Shown: positions 10,382 through 22,376, counted from the first letter of the stretch. The stretch: 64,000 nt of DNA from Betaproteobacteria bacterium Ga0074130 (GCA_001464495.1 LNDZ01000017.1:62001-126000); one strand, 5' to 3'. A program made the numbers and translations. Notes: generated by a model not told the origin, from the letters alone.

Positions 10382-10708
10382 TCAGGGCTTAGGCCGGCTC
10401 GCCTTTTCGGTGATGCCGGACACCCCTTCGCGACGCTCAAACTCTGCCGCCACGTCAGTCACGCTGACACCATATTGGCTGAGCAGAATCATGCTGTGAA
10501 ACCAGAGGTCGGCGACTTCTTTGACCAGATGATGGGCATCGCCATCCTTAGCCGCCATGATGGTTTCCGCTGCCTCTTCGGCGACCTTCTTGCAGATCGA
10601 GTCGGTGCCCTTGGCATACAAGCCTGCCACATACGAGGAACTGGGCTCTGCGGTCTTGCGCGATTCCAGCGTGGCTTGCACGCGGGCGAGAATATCGAGT
10701 TCGCTCAT
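10382..10708 (-). CDS. hisE: Phosphoribosyl-ATP pyrophosphatase
   Basis: Second step of histidine synthesis, removing pyrophosphate from phosphoribosyl-ATP. It is an all-alpha MazG-like domain with the [11 protein letters not shown] metal-binding segment and WFHSMILL. At 108 residues it is a free-standing HisE, separate from HisI, as in many betaproteobacteria. It lies 11 bases after hisI at the end of the his gene run. Confidence 0.96.
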   Translation of the reverse strand: MSELDILARVQATLESRKTAEPSSSYVAGLYAKGTDSICKKVAEEAAETIMAAKDGDAHHLVKEVADLWFHSMILLSQYGVSVTDVAAEFERREGVSGITEKASRPKP

Positions 10709-10719
10709 GACTGGCTCAC

Positions 10720-11105
10720 TTATTTGTAGATTTCCTTGGGGTCCTTGAGGACCGGATCAACCGCTTGCCACTGCCCATCCACCAATTTGTGGAAGAAGCA
10801 GCTGCGGCGGCCAGTATGACAGGCCATATCACCATGCTGATCAATCTTGAGCAGGATCACATCGTTGTCGCAGTCGAGGCGGATTTCATGCACCTTTTGC
10901 GCATGCCCTGACTCCTCACCCTTGTGCCACAGGCGCCCGCGCGAGCGCGACCAATAGACGGCCTCACCGGTCTTGACGGTTTCGACCAACGAGTCGCGAT
11001 TCATCCAGGCAAACATGAGCACGTCACCAGTCACCGCATCCTGTGCGATCGCTGGGACTAGACCCTGTGCATCCCACGCGATGTCATCGAGCCACGACCG
11101 GGCGC

Positions 11106-11109
<4 letters not shown>
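10720..11109 (-). CDS. hisI: Phosphoribosyl-AMP cyclohydrolase
   Basis: Third step of histidine synthesis, opening the adenine ring of phosphoribosyl-AMP with zinc help. The family blocks are [31 protein letters not shown], the metal-binding DCDNDVILL and the cysteine pair in [10 protein letters not shown]. At 129 residues it is the monofunctional form. Its ATG overlaps the hisF stop as ATGA. Confidence 0.97.
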
Positions 11110-11864
<755 letters not shown>

Positions 11865-11878
11865 GCGTCCTTACCGGA

Positions 11879-12622
11879 TTATTTGCCGGACAGCTTGTCC
11901 GCTTCAGCTTGTGCCTTAGCGAAATCGAGCTTGCCTTCGTAGATGGCGCGGCCGGTGATGGCGCCGGTAATACCCTCAGCCTCAACCGCACACAGGGCCG
12001 AAATGTCTTCGATACAGCCGATACCGCCACTGGCAATAACCGGGATACGCAACGCCTGCGCCAACTTAACGGTCGCCTCGATATTCACGCCGTTGAGCAT
12101 GCCGTCGCGTCCGATATCGGTATAGATGATGCCTTCGACGCCGTAGTCCTCAAACTTCTTGCCGAGATCAATCACGTCATGGCCGGTCAGCTTGGACCAA
12201 CCATCCACAGCCACCTTGCCATCCTTGGCATCCAGACCAACGATGATGTGTCCGGGGAAGGCGCCGCAGGCATCATGCAAGAAACCGGGGTTCTTCACAG
12301 CCGCGGTGCCAATGATGACGTAGCTGATGCCATCGTCAAGGCAACGCTCGATGGTGTCGAGATCACGAATGCCGCCGCCGAGCTGGACCGGGATTTCCGT
12401 GCCAACTTCCTTGAGAATGGCCTTGATGGCCGCCTCGTTCTTGGGCTTGCCAGCAAAGGCGCCGTTCAGATCGACGAGGTGCAGGCGACGGGCACCTTGC
12501 TCGATCCAGTGACGCGCCATCGCGGCGGGGTCTTCTGAGAAGACGGTGGCATCGTCCATATCGCCTTGTTTAAGGCGGACACAGTGACCATCTTTCAGGT
12601 CAATAGCAGGGATGAGCAGCAT
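11879..12622 (-). CDS. hisA: Phosphoribosylformimino-AICAR ribotide isomerase
   Basis: Fourth step of histidine synthesis, an Amadori rearrangement on a TIM barrel homologous to HisF. The N-terminal [15 protein letters not shown] gives the catalytic Asp8, and [11 protein letters not shown] gives the second. GGGIRD and SGGIGCIED are the phosphate loops. At 247 residues it is full length. It lies 14 bases before hisF and 48 after hisH. Confidence 0.98.
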   Translation of the reverse strand: MLLIPAIDLKDGHCVRLKQGDMDDATVFSEDPAAMARHWIEQGARRLHLVDLNGAFAGKPKNEAAIKAILKEVGTEIPVQLGGGIRDLDTIERCLDDGISYVIIGTAAVKNPGFLHDACGAFPGHIIVGLDAKDGKVAVDGWSKLTGHDVIDLGKKFEDYGVEGIIYTDIGRDGMLNGVNIEATVKLAQALRIPVIASGGIGCIEDISALCAVEAEGITGAITGRAIYEGKLDFAKAQAEADKLSGK

Positions 12623-12670
12623 AGTCGTTCAGCAACAGTGACAAGTGAAAGGTAAGAGAGAAGTCGAAGC

Positions 12671-13309
12671 TCAGGGCTGCCAGTGCATGAAGTTTTTCAG
12701 CAAAGCAAGCCCAGCCTCGGCACTTTTCTCCGGATGAAACTGAGTAGCAAAAATGTTAGCGCGGGCTACCGCACTGGTAAAGGGGATTCCGTATTGCGTT
12801 GTGCCTGCTGCAATCGATGCATCATCAGGCAAGACATAGTAACTGTGCACAAAGTAGAAGCGCGCTTCATCAGCAATCCCCGCCCACAAGGGATGGGGCT
12901 TCACCTGAGCTACTTCGTTCCAGCCCATATGCGGAACCTTGAGTGGCGCGCCAGCCGCATCGCTCAAACCAGCGGGGAAACGCGGCACACGACCCGGCAA
13001 CACCTCAAGGCCCATGACATTGCCTTCCTCGGCATGTCCAAAGAGCATCTGCAAGCCGACACAAATCCCTAAGAAGGGCTTTTCAGCAGCGGCACGAATG
13101 ACAGCGTCACGCAAGCCACGCCCTGTCAGCTCATTCATGCAATCGGGCATCGCGCCCTGCCCCGGCACCACAACGCGCTCAGCCGCAGCAATATCGGCAG
13201 CGTTAGAGGTCACCAGCACGCGAGCCTCCGGCGCGACATGTTCCAGCGCCTTGGCTACTGACCGCAAATTGCCCATGCCGTAATCAACGACGGCGACGGT
13301 ACGACTCAT
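12671..13309 (-). CDS. hisH: Imidazole glycerol phosphate synthase glutaminase subunit
   Basis: Class I glutamine amidotransferase that supplies ammonia to HisF. The nucleophile is about Cys83 in FLGICVGLQMLFG, and the His-Glu pair is in HPEKSAE near the C-terminus. VVDYGMGNLRSV at the start is typical. At 212 residues the length is normal. It follows hisB by 23 bases. Confidence 0.97.
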   Translation of the reverse strand: MSRTVAVVDYGMGNLRSVAKALEHVAPEARVLVTSNAADIAAAERVVVPGQGAMPDCMNELTGRGLRDAVIRAAAEKPFLGICVGLQMLFGHAEEGNVMGLEVLPGRVPRFPAGLSDAAGAPLKVPHMGWNEVAQVKPHPLWAGIADEARFYFVHSYYVLPDDASIAAGTTQYGIPFTSAVARANIFATQFHPEKSAEAGLALLKNFMHWQP

Positions 13310-13332
13310 GATGTTTTACGCCAGCGAGGTGT

Positions 13333-13920
13333 TTACAGGGAACCCTTGGTCGAGGGGATGATGCCAGCAGAGCGAGGATCAACCTCCACCGCCATGCGCA
13401 GCGCACGCCCGAAGGCCTTGAACACGGTTTCAGCCTGGTGGTGCGCATTCACGCCACGCAGATTGTCGATGTGTAGTGTGACACCCGCATGATTGACCAA
13501 GCCCTGGAAGAACTCGTAGACGAGGTCAACATCCAGCTCGCCAATCATGGCGCGGGTAAAGGGTATGTGGAACTCAAGCCCGGGGCGACCCGACAGATCA
13601 ATCACTACGCGCGACAAGGCCTCGTCCAGCGGCACATAGGCGTGGCCGTAGCGGCGCAAGCCCTTCTTGTCATCCCAAGCCTTTGCCAGCGCCTGACCGA
13701 CGGTAATGCCGATATCTTCGACTGTATGGTGCCCATCAATGTGCAAGTCGCCCTTGGCATCGATTTCAAGATCGATGAGGCCATGGCGGGCAATCTGATC
13801 CAGCATGTGATCGAGAAAGCCAATCCCGGTGTGAAGTTTGGACACACCCGTCCCGTCGAGATTTAGACGAACGGTGATCTGGGTTTCCAGGGTGTTGCGC
13901 GTAATTTCTGCTTGCCGCAT
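13333..13920 (-). CDS. hisB: Imidazoleglycerol-phosphate dehydratase (monofunctional)
   Basis: Sixth step of histidine synthesis, a manganese-dependent dehydration. The metal-binding blocks [19 protein letters not shown] and [17 protein letters not shown] are present. At 195 residues it lacks the histidinol-phosphatase domain of the enterobacterial fusion, so another protein must do that step. The start is placed at the ATG at 13920, giving the family start [10 protein letters not shown]; the frame is open upstream but unlike the family. No good ribosome site is seen. It is the first gene of hisBHAFIE because hisC lies on the other strand. Confidence 0.95.
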   Translation of the reverse strand: MRQAEITRNTLETQITVRLNLDGTGVSKLHTGIGFLDHMLDQIARHGLIDLEIDAKGDLHIDGHHTVEDIGITVGQALAKAWDDKKGLRRYGHAYVPLDEALSRVVIDLSGRPGLEFHIPFTRAMIGELDVDLVYEFFQGLVNHAGVTLHIDNLRGVNAHHQAETVFKAFGRALRMAVEVDPRSAGIIPSTKGSL

Positions 13921-13964
13921 GGCAGTGGAATAAGGAATCGCGGGCAGGAGCGCCCAATGCCTGC

Positions 13965-13973
13965 ATGATACCA
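13965..13973 (-). promoter_or_regulatory. Extended -10 promoter candidate for hisBHAFIE
   Basis: On the minus strand TGG-TATCAT forms an extended -10 element about 45 bases before the hisB ATG. No convincing -35 is present. Because hisC is inverted and a terminator follows hisD, this operon needs a promoter here. Confidence 0.4.
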
Positions 13974-14021
13974 TTTTGCTTCGCACAATCAGCCGATCCG
14001 GGTCACCCGTCCCTACGCATC

Positions 14022-15080
14022 ATGAGTCGCTTCTGGAGCAAAACTGTCCATCAACTGACCCCCTACGTTCCAGGGGAGCAGCCAAAGCTGGCCAATCTGG
14101 TCAAGCTGAATACCAACGAAAACCCGTATGGCCCGTCGCCCAAGGTACTAGCCGCGCTTAAAGATGCCGTGAGCGATGATCTGCGCCTCTACCCAGATCC
14201 GCGTGCCGAACGCCTAAAGGACGCCATTGCCGGGTTACATAACGTCAGCCCAACCCATGTATTTGTTGGCAATGGCTCGGACGAGGTCCTTGCGCATGTG
14301 TTTCATGGTCTGCTCAAGCACGACAAGCCCTTGCTCTTCCCGGACATCACGTACAGCTTCTATCCCGTCTATGCCGGACTGTACGAGATCGACTATCGTG
14401 CCATCCCGCTGACTGCGGATTTCCACATCCGCCCGGACGACTACAAGGTCCCGAACGGCGGCATCATTTTCCCCAACCCGAATGCCCCCACCGGCATACC
14501 CCTGCCACTTGCCTCGGTTGAGGACATCATCGCTGCCAACCCCGATTCCGTGGTGGTGGTGGATGAGGCCTACGTGGACTTTGGTGCTGAATCAGCAATT
14601 CCCCTTGTGGCGAAGTACCCCAACTTGCTAGTCGTTCATACCTTCTCGAAATCCCGTTCATTGGCGGGTCTGCGCGCCGGCTTTGCCATCGGCCATCCGG
14701 ACCTGATCGAGGCACTAGAGCGCATCAAGGACAGCTTCAATTCCTACCCGCTAGATCGCTTTGCCTTGGCCGGCGCCACTGCTGCCATTGAAGATACCGC
14801 CTACTTCGCACAGACCTGCGCTGCCGTAATCAAAACGCGCGCCGCGCTGGTTGAGGAAATGAGCGCCCTCGGCTTTGAGACGCTACCCTCAGCAGCAAAC
14901 TTCATCTTCACGCGTCACCCGCAGCAAGATGCAGCAGAACTGGCAGCAGCCCTGCGTAGCCGCAGCATCATCGTGCGTCACTTTAAAAACGCCCGCATCG
15001 ACCAATTCCTGCGCATTACGGTAGGGACAAATGCTGAATGCACCCTGTTGATTAGCGCACTGAAAAAAATCCTAGCCTGA
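14022..15080 (+). CDS. hisC: Histidinol-phosphate aminotransferase
   Basis: PLP enzyme that transaminates imidazole acetol phosphate to histidinol phosphate. The fold-type I blocks are [30 protein letters not shown] and the PLP lysine at about residue 210 in [15 protein letters not shown]. At 352 residues it is full length from the ATG at 14022; an upstream in-frame ATG at 13965 would add an unlikely leader over the hisB promoter. It is on the strand opposite to all other his genes here, diverging from hisB and converging on hisD, so it needs its own promoter in the 101-base hisB-hisC gap. Confidence 0.96.
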   Translation: MSRFWSKTVHQLTPYVPGEQPKLANLVKLNTNENPYGPSPKVLAALKDAVSDDLRLYPDPRAERLKDAIAGLHNVSPTHVFVGNGSDEVLAHVFHGLLKHDKPLLFPDITYSFYPVYAGLYEIDYRAIPLTADFHIRPDDYKVPNGGIIFPNPNAPTGIPLPLASVEDIIAANPDSVVVVDEAYVDFGAESAIPLVAKYPNLLVVHTFSKSRSLAGLRAGFAIGHPDLIEALERIKDSFNSYPLDRFALAGATAAIEDTAYFAQTCAAVIKTRAALVEEMSALGFETLPSAANFIFTRHPQQDAAELAAALRSRSIIVRHFKNARIDQFLRITVGTNAECTLLISALKKILA

Positions 15081-15112
15081 AACGAAAACGCCCTTCTGCT
15101 AACAGAAGGGCG
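15080..15112 (-). terminator. Terminator after hisD (hairpin shared with hisC)
   Basis: A 10-bp perfect stem (CGCCCTTCTG at 15089-15098, CAGAAGGGCG at 15103-15112) with a CTAA tetraloop lies between the convergent hisC and hisD stops. On the minus strand it is followed by TTTTCGTTT, so it should stop hisGD transcription. On the plus strand no T-run follows, so termination of hisC there is weaker. Confidence 0.8.
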
Positions 15113-15140
15113 TCGTGCCTCGTCGGCTGAAGAAGACGAC

Positions 15141-16433
15141 TTACTCGTTGCGCAGCTCCGCCGCACGGGCGTGAGCCGTCAGACCCTCACCGTGCGCGAG
15201 CGTGGAGGCGATTGGGCCTAGGAAGGCTGAGCCTTCCGCAGACACTTCAATCAAGCTGCTGCGCTTCTGGAAGTCATAGACACCCAGCGGGCTGGAAAAG
15301 CGTGCACTACGCGAGGTTGGCAGCACGTGGTTGGGGCCGGCACAATAGTCGCCGAGTGATTCCGAGGTGTACTTACCGATGAAGATGGCACCGGCATGAC
15401 GGATCTTCGGCACTAAGGCACGCGCATCTGCGACGGACAGCTCCAAGTGTTCAGGCGCGATCTTGTTAGAGATAACACAGGCTTCGTCCAAATCCTTGGT
15501 CAGGATCAGCGCGCCGCGGCCACTGATCGAGGCCGTAATGACATCCTTGCGCGGCATCGTCGGCAACAGCTTGTCAATGCTGGCAGCCACCTTGTCGATA
15601 AAGGCGGCATCCGGACACAGCAGGATGGACTGCGCCAACTCATCATGCTCGGCTTGGGCAAACAGATCCATCGCCACCCAATCCGGATTGGCCGACGCGT
15701 CAGCAATCACCAGCACCTCAGACGGGCCCGCTACCATGTCAATACCGACCGTACCGAAGACGCGACGCTTGGCGCTGGCAACATAGGCATTGCCCGGACC
15801 AACGATCTTGTCGACTTGAGGAATTGTCTGCGTACCATAGGCCAACGCCGCAACAGCTTGCGCACCACCAATGGTGAAAACACGATCAACGCCAACAAGG
15901 TGAGCCGCTGCGAGTACGAGTGCATTCTTTTCACCACCCGGCGTCGGGACCACCATGATGAGCTCGCCCACGCCTGCAACCTTGGCAGGCAGTGCGTTCA
16001 TCAGCACCGAGCTGGGATATGCCGCCTTGCCACCCGGCACATAAAGACCGACGCGATCCAGTGGGGTAATCTTTTGGCCGAGCTTGGTGCCATTGGCTTC
16101 GGTGTATTCCCAACTTTCCGCCTTCTGGCGCTCGTGGTAACTGGTCACACGCGCTGCCGCAGCCTCCAGCGCCTCGCGCTGCGCTACCGGCAGACCTTCA
16201 AACGCCGCTTTGAGCTCAGACTTGGGTAACTCAAGCGCAGCCATATTCGCTGCATCAAGACGATCAAAACGACGGGTGTAATCCAGCACAGCACTATCAC
16301 CCAGCTTTTTAACCGTCGCCAGAATTTCGGCAACCGTACGTTCAATACCTTCGTCCGTATCGCTTTCGAAGGCCAACAATGCATCAAGCTGTGCGCTAAA
16401 GTCAGCGGCGCTTGAATCGAACTTGCGGATCAT
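15141..16433 (-). CDS. hisD: Histidinol dehydrogenase
   Basis: Last two steps of histidine synthesis, oxidising histidinol to histidine with NAD and zinc. The signature region [21 protein letters not shown], the zinc ligands in LFAQAEHDE and the conserved [19 protein letters not shown] block near the C-terminus are present. At 430 residues it is normal. Its ATG overlaps the last base of the hisG stop (TAATG), so hisG and hisD are coupled. A hairpin terminator follows. Confidence 0.97.
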   Translation of the reverse strand: MIRKFDSSAADFSAQLDALLAFESDTDEGIERTVAEILATVKKLGDSAVLDYTRRFDRLDAANMAALELPKSELKAAFEGLPVAQREALEAAAARVTSYHERQKAESWEYTEANGTKLGQKITPLDRVGLYVPGGKAAYPSSVLMNALPAKVAGVGELIMVVPTPGGEKNALVLAAAHLVGVDRVFTIGGAQAVAALAYGTQTIPQVDKIVGPGNAYVASAKRRVFGTVGIDMVAGPSEVLVIADASANPDWVAMDLFAQAEHDELAQSILLCPDAAFIDKVAASIDKLLPTMPRKDVITASISGRGALILTKDLDEACVISNKIAPEHLELSVADARALVPKIRHAGAIFIGKYTSESLGDYCAGPNHVLPTSRSARFSSPLGVYDFQKRSSLIEVSAEGSAFLGPIASTLAHGEGLTAHARAAELRNE

Positions 16434-17083
16434 TATTTACTCCCACCAATCGCACCGGCAATCGCATCAATCACCGGTTGCAGGACATCGCGCTTAACCT
16501 TGAGCGCGGCCTGATTGACAACGAGGCGCGAGGAAATCGGCAACATATCCTCGGCCACTTCAAGATTGTTGGCCTTGAGCGTACCGCCCGAGGACACCAG
16601 ATCGACGATGGCATCGGCCAAACCAACCAGCGGTGCCAACTCCATCGAGCCGTATAGCTTGATTAGATCGACATGCACGCCCTTGGCTGCAAAGTGTTCC
16701 CGCGCCATTGTGATGTACTTGGTGGCCACACGCAGACGCGCGCCGCTCTTGACGGCCGCCTGATAGTCAAAGCCCTTAGGCACAGCAACGCAGAGGCGGC
16801 ACTTGGCGATTTCGAGGTCGAGCGGCTGGTACAGCCCGGCACCGCCGTGCTCCAGCAGAACATCTTTGCCGGCGATGCCTAGATCGGCAGCGCCATACTG
16901 CACGTAGGTCGGCGTATCCGAGGCGCGGACGATCACCACCCGCACATCAGGACGATTCGTCTCAATGATGAGCTTGCGCGACTCTTCCGGATTTTCCTTG
17001 GGCACAATGCCAGCGGCAGCAAGCAGTGGCAGGGTTTCTTCAAAAATGCGACCCTTCGACAGGGCAATGGTAATTCCGCTCAC
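16433..17083 (-). CDS. hisG: ATP phosphoribosyltransferase, short form
   Basis: First, feedback-controlled step of histidine synthesis, joining ATP and PRPP. The start [18 protein letters not shown] and the phosphate-binding [11 protein letters not shown] are diagnostic. At about 217 residues it is the short form without the C-terminal regulatory domain. Short forms need the HisS-like partner HisZ for activity and control, and no hisZ is in this window. GTG codons at 17083 and 17092 are both possible starts; neither has a strong ribosome site. Confidence 0.94.
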   Translation of the reverse strand: MSGITIALSKGRIFEETLPLLAAAGIVPKENPEESRKLIIETNRPDVRVVIVRASDTPTYVQYGAADLGIAGKDVLLEHGGAGLYQPLDLEIAKCRLCVAVPKGFDYQAAVKSGARLRVATKYITMAREHFAAKGVHVDLIKLYGSMELAPLVGLADAIVDLVSSGGTLKANNLEVAEDMLPISSRLVVNQAALKVKRDVLQPVIDAIAGAIGGSK

Positions 17084-17175
17084 AACGATCACTCAGAGGG
17101 ATGGGCATCTAGCCAAAAAAGCATTTTACCGCAGCCGCCCTGTCTAGTCCGATCAGGAAATCTTCTCGCTGCATT

Positions 17176-17204
17176 TTGGCAGCCACGGTACAAAGCCTTA
17201 AAAT
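17176..17204 (+). promoter_or_regulatory. Sigma-70 promoter of the DUF3717 gene
   Basis: TTGGCA at 17176-17181 and TAAAAT at 17199-17204 with a 17-base spacer. The start point would be near 17211, about 20 bases before the ATG of the small downstream gene. Confidence 0.7.
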
Positions 17205-17232
17205 AGCGAGCTGAACTTCAGAGTCACCCCCA

Positions 17233-17463
17233 ATGAACGCCGCCCGTACCGAATACAACATTGAAGAAATTGGCCATGCCATCAACTATTGGCTGGCCCA
17301 CGAGCAGGCTGATCCACTTAGCATCGGCCCGAATGCACGGGCACTGGCGGATATCTACGGGGTCATGCTGTACCAGCGCCGGGGGGCAGTTGCTGTGGTG
17401 CAGCTCACCGCCAAGCAGGCCGAAGCCCTGACGATTGCGCTGCACCAATTGCCGCTGCTCTAA
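17233..17463 (+). CDS. DUF3717 domain protein
   Basis: A 76-residue protein with the betaproteobacterial DUF3717 pattern: an N-terminal IEEIGHAINYWLA helix and the block GPNARALADIYGVMLYQR. It has no signal peptide or membrane span, so it should be cytoplasmic. No function is known for this family to my knowledge. It stands alone on the plus strand, divergent from hisG and convergent with murA, with its own sigma-70 promoter. The ATG is preceded by only a weak ribosome site. Confidence 0.8.
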   Translation: MNAARTEYNIEEIGHAINYWLAHEQADPLSIGPNARALADIYGVMLYQRRGAVAVVQLTAKQAEALTIALHQLPLL

Positions 17464-17486
17464 ACACAGCAGTCCTGCAGCGAAAG

Positions 17487-17506
17487 CCGTCCCGACCCGA
17501 GGACGG
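17487..17506 (-). terminator. Weak hairpin after murA
   Basis: CCGTCC at 17487-17492 and GGACGG at 17501-17506 form a 6-bp stem with an 8-base loop in the gap between the convergent DUF3717 and murA stops. Only CTTTCG follows on the minus strand, so it is at best a weak terminator. Confidence 0.3.
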
Positions 17507-17529
17507 GGCCAAGTCGGTAGTTGAAGTGC

Positions 17530-19009
<1,480 letters not shown>

Positions 19010-19012
19010 GTC

Positions 19013-19786
19013 TTAACCTCTCAACTTGTAGCCACGGCGCAAGAAATTTAATGTCAGTGCGGCCAGCACCAGCAGGCTGAAAAAAGCGACCGCAAAACTA
19101 TGCCACGGCGACACATCGGACACACCGAAGAAGCCATAGCGAAAACCATCAATCATGTAGAAGACGGGATTGAAGTGTGACACTCCTTGCCAAAATGCGG
19201 GTAAGGAATGAATCGAATAGAAAACGCCGGACAGGAAGGTCAGCGGCATGATCAAAAAGTTCTGGAAGGCGGCCAACTGGTCAAACTTATCCGCCCAAAT
19301 ACCGGCAACGACGCCCAGCGAACCCATGACGCCTCCACCAATTAACGCAAAGGTGAGTATCCACAAGGGATGAGCAAAGTGTAGCGCGGTGAAAAAGGTA
19401 GTCACAGCAAGTACGCCAACGCCAACCATCACGCTACGGACAATAGCGGCAAGCACATAGGCCGCATAAAACTCGCGATACGAAATCGGCGGCAGCAGAA
19501 CGAAAATGATGTTGCCGGTGACCTTGGATTGAATCAGGGACGACGATGAATTGGAAAAGGCGTTTTGCAGAATGGACATCATCACCAGCCCTGGCACCAG
19601 AAACGCCGTATAAGCCAAGGTGCCATAAACCTGAACGCGCTCTTCCAGTACATGCGAAAAGATTAGCAAATAGAGCATAGCGGTGAGCACTGGCGCTGCG
19701 ACGGTCTGAAAGCTGACCTTCCAGAAACGTAAAAGCTCTTTGTAAAACAGCGTAGCAAAACCGCCACCGAACAAACGGTCGATCAC
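19013..19786 (-). CDS. ABC-2 type transporter permease (YadH-like)
   Basis: A 257-residue inner-membrane permease with six predicted spans of the ABC-2 family, close in pattern to YadH. The segment MPLTFLSGVFYSIHSLPAFWQ is typical. It pairs with the ATPase encoded just upstream, whose stop overlaps this GTG start. Its substrate is not known. Its place inside the mla-ibaG-murA run is shared by many betaproteobacteria and suggests an envelope role. Confidence 0.9.
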   Translation of the reverse strand: MIDRLFGGGFATLFYKELLRFWKVSFQTVAAPVLTAMLYLLIFSHVLEERVQVYGTLAYTAFLVPGLVMMSILQNAFSNSSSSLIQSKVTGNIIFVLLPPISYREFYAAYVLAAIVRSVMVGVGVLAVTTFFTALHFAHPLWILTFALIGGGVMGSLGVVAGIWADKFDQLAAFQNFLIMPLTFLSGVFYSIHSLPAFWQGVSHFNPVFYMIDGFRYGFFGVSDVSPWHSFAVAFFSLLVLAALTLNFLRRGYKLRG

Positions 19787-20688
19787 GCTGCACGCTCCCG
19801 CATCACATCAAGAAAGACGTCTTCAAGATCAGGCTTGCCGATTTCCAGATCCATGAGTTTGCAGCCGGCTGCACTGAGTGCATCCACTAGCACACCGATC
19901 TCGCTGTAATCAACAAATGGCAACACCCACAAGCCCCCGCTCTGTGTCGCCTTGGCTTGCAAGTCAGGTGGCAAAACATCGCCTTCGGCAAGGCGGAAGC
20001 GCAATGCATGACTGGCCTGCGTCTTCAGTAAGTTTGCCGTACTGTCGAGTGCGACGACGCGCCCTGCCTTGAGCATGGCAATACGGCTGCACAGGCTCTC
20101 GGCCTCTTCAAGATAGTGGGTCGTAAGGACGATGGTGTGCCCATCCTGATTGAGGCGACGAATGAAAGCCCACAGCGTTTGGCGCAACTCCACATCCACG
20201 CCGGCAGTCGGCTCATCAAGAACAATCACGGGAGGCCGATGCACCAGCGCTTGAGCAACCATTACCCGCCGCTTCATGCCACCCGAGAGGGCGCGCATGT
20301 TGGCATTTGCCTTGGCGGTCAGGTCCAGATTGGCGAGGATTTCATCAATCCAAGCATCATTGTTGCGGATACCGAAATAGCCGGACTGAAACTTGAGTGT
20401 TTCGCGGACAGAAAAGAAGGGATCGAAAACAATTTCCTGCGGCACCACACCGAGATTTTGACGGGCATCACGGTAGTCGCGCTGTACGTCGAACCCCATG
20501 ACTTCAAGGCTACCGCTATCCGGCCGCACAAGGCCCGCAAGCGATGAAATCAGCGTCGTCTTGCCGGCACCATTCGGGCCGAGCAAGCCAAAAAACTCAC
20601 CTTGCACCACCTCAAGGTCAATGCCTGCAAGTGCCTGTAGCGCACCATAGCGCTTGGCGACCTGATGAATTCGGATCGCCGGAGTCAT
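19783..20688 (-). CDS. ABC transporter ATP-binding protein (YadG-like)
   Basis: Nucleotide-binding subunit of the exporter with the next gene. It has Walker A GPNGAGKTT, the signature ALSGGMKRRVMVAQAL and Walker B VIVLDEPTAGVDVELR, followed by a C-terminal extension of about 80 residues. The ATG at 20688 is preferred; a GTG at 20697 is possible, and neither has a clear ribosome site. It comes after mlaB and before the permease. Confidence 0.92.
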   Translation of the reverse strand: MTPAIRIHQVAKRYGALQALAGIDLEVVQGEFFGLLGPNGAGKTTLISSLAGLVRPDSGSLEVMGFDVQRDYRDARQNLGVVPQEIVFDPFFSVRETLKFQSGYFGIRNNDAWIDEILANLDLTAKANANMRALSGGMKRRVMVAQALVHRPPVIVLDEPTAGVDVELRQTLWAFIRRLNQDGHTIVLTTHYLEEAESLCSRIAMLKAGRVVALDSTANLLKTQASHALRFRLAEGDVLPPDLQAKATQSGGLWVLPFVDYSEIGVLVDALSAAGCKLMDLEIGKPDLEDVFLDVMRERAA

Positions 20689-20714
20689 GTACTGCACAAA
20701 AGGAATGTTCTAAT

Positions 20715-20996
20715 TCAGGCGAGGGGCAGCAGTTCGCTGACGCCATACACCTCAGCCAGACTGAGTAACTGCTGGGGCGGGTTGGAAAGCTTCAGCTGAC
20801 GCTTGGAGGTCTGCGCATCGCGCAACCAGGCGAAAATAATGGCCAAGCCTGCAGAGTCAACTTGCTTAACTTTGCTCAAATCAAGCACGGCAACCACATG
20901 ACCGGCAAGTGCGGCACGACCTGACGCTAGGGCCGCAGTTGCGGTGTCCAACGTCAGTGCGCCATCAATCTCGACTCTATTTTCAGCAGACTGCAT
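20715..20996 (-). CDS. mlaB: STAS-domain protein MlaB
   Basis: A 93-residue STAS-domain protein, the cytoplasmic regulatory partner of the MlaFE transporter that keeps outer-membrane lipid asymmetry. The core VAVLDLSKVKQVDSAGLAIIF has the conserved DSAG serine. It lies two bases after mlaC and before the ABC pair, which confirms the assignment over a free anti-sigma antagonist. Confidence 0.9.
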   Translation of the reverse strand: MQSAENRVEIDGALTLDTATAALASGRAALAGHVVAVLDLSKVKQVDSAGLAIIFAWLRDAQTSKRQLKLSNPPQQLLSLAEVYGVSELLPLA

Positions 20997-20998
20997 GC

Positions 20999-21616
20999 TT
21001 ATTTTTTGCTGTCGGCAGCCTGATTCTTACTTTGCAACGTCTTGATCAGGCTATCAACGCCACCATTGCGGATTTCGCTAGCGAACGTCTCACGATAATT
21101 CGTCACCAAGCTAACGCCAGCGACTTCGATATCGTAGACCTTCCAACCGTTGTCTTGCTTTTCCAGTGAGTAATCAAGCTGGATAGGCTTGCCGTTAGGC
21201 TGATTCACGATCGTCTTTACCTTGGCATCGGTTTCGCCAGCCTTGAGTGAAAAGGGCTTTAAATCAATGGTCTGGTTACGATACTCGGTCAACGCCTTGG
21301 AGTAGGTGCGGACCAACAGGGTACGGAACTCGTTGGTTAGTGCCTGTTGCTGCGCTGCACTGGCATTACGCCATTCACGGCCCATGGCCAGCTGGGTCAT
21401 CCGCGTGAAGTTGAAATGCGGAAGCACCTTGGTCTCGACGAGCGCAACTGCCTTCTTTGCATTACCACTCTGAATGTCCTTATCAGCACGCACAATCGCA
21501 ATGACTTCATCAGTCACGCCTTTGACTAACTGATCTGGCGCTGCATCGTTCGCTGCTGCCGGCAAAGCCAGCAGCAGCGACGACACAGCGAGGAACAACC
21601 ACTTCATAGACTTCAT
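20999..21616 (-). CDS. mlaC: Phospholipid-binding periplasmic protein MlaC
   Basis: Periplasmic shuttle (Ttg2D family) that carries phospholipids between the outer-membrane MlaA complex and MlaFEDB. A signal peptide spans about residues 1-22 with an A-rich cut site, followed by the family pattern KAVALVETKVLPHFNFTRMTQLAMG. The ATG at 21616 has GGAG five bases before it; an ATG at 21631 overlapping the mlaA stop is an alternative. Confidence 0.94.
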   Translation of the reverse strand: MKSMKWLFLAVSSLLLALPAAANDAAPDQLVKGVTDEVIAIVRADKDIQSGNAKKAVALVETKVLPHFNFTRMTQLAMGREWRNASAAQQQALTNEFRTLLVRTYSKALTEYRNQTIDLKPFSLKAGETDAKVKTIVNQPNGKPIQLDYSLEKQDNGWKVYDIEVAGVSLVTNYRETFASEIRNGGVDSLIKTLQSKNQAADSKK

Positions 21617-21627
21617 TGAGGCTCCGA

Positions 21628-22335
21628 TCATTCAGCGCTACGCGGCGGATTGCCGTCGTACACCAAACTCTGGCGGCGTTGCAGATAGCCGTCGCGAATG
21701 TAGGCGTACTTGTCGAGCGCTGCCTCTTCAATAACCTTGTCGGCAGGCAGAAGTTCTGCGCGGGTATTGACCGCACGCAATGCCAAGAAGGTATTGCGCG
21801 TTGGGACATGATCGAGATTAGCAACCGGATCAGCCCATAGATCGAATGCCAAACCAACCGTATCACGGGTAGTGCGTGGACCAAATACGGGGATAAAGAC
21901 GTAGGCGCCGCTACCAGCACCCCAGCGACCAAAGGTCTGCCCGAAGTCTTCGTCATGCTTTTCGATGCCAGCCGGTGTGGCGATGTCGAGAATGCCGAAG
22001 ATACCGAAGGTCGAGTTGATCAGGAAACGTCCCAAATCAGCGATAGCGTCATTAGGCTTGCCTTGCAGCAGGTTGTTCACCGAAACACCCAGATCACCAA
22101 TATTGGAGAAGAAATTACTAACACCCGTTTGGACCGGGTCGGGCAGAACCGCGTCGTAGCCCTTGGCAACAGGCTTTAGGACAACCGAATCGATGCCTTC
22201 ATGCACGTTGTACATGGTGCGATTGAAGCCTTCGATTGGATCCTTGGGGTTGCCCGAGGTAGCACAACCGGCCATTAGGGCGGCTGCACAGAGTGCCAGA
22301 GTAAACTGACTGATTTTGGTGGTTGAGCGCCTCAC
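21628..22335 (-). CDS. mlaA: Outer-membrane lipoprotein MlaA (VacJ)
   Basis: Outer-membrane lipoprotein that extracts misplaced phospholipids from the outer leaflet. The lipobox LMAGC puts the lipidated cysteine at about residue 24. DPIEGFNRTMYNVHEGID, NFFSNIGDLGVSVNNLLQG and FGRWGAGSGAYVFIPVFGP are signature blocks. The GTG start has AAAGGG upstream. Having mlaA inside the operon, between mlaD and mlaC, differs from E. coli, where it is elsewhere. Confidence 0.95.
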   Translation of the reverse strand: MRRSTTKISQFTLALCAAALMAGCATSGNPKDPIEGFNRTMYNVHEGIDSVVLKPVAKGYDAVLPDPVQTGVSNFFSNIGDLGVSVNNLLQGKPNDAIADLGRFLINSTFGIFGILDIATPAGIEKHDEDFGQTFGRWGAGSGAYVFIPVFGPRTTRDTVGLAFDLWADPVANLDHVPTRNTFLALRAVNTRAELLPADKVIEEAALDKYAYIRDGYLQRRQSLVYDGNPPRSAE

Positions 22336-22376
22336 ACACTACCCTTTCTATTTTCGATTACTACGAAATTATTCAA

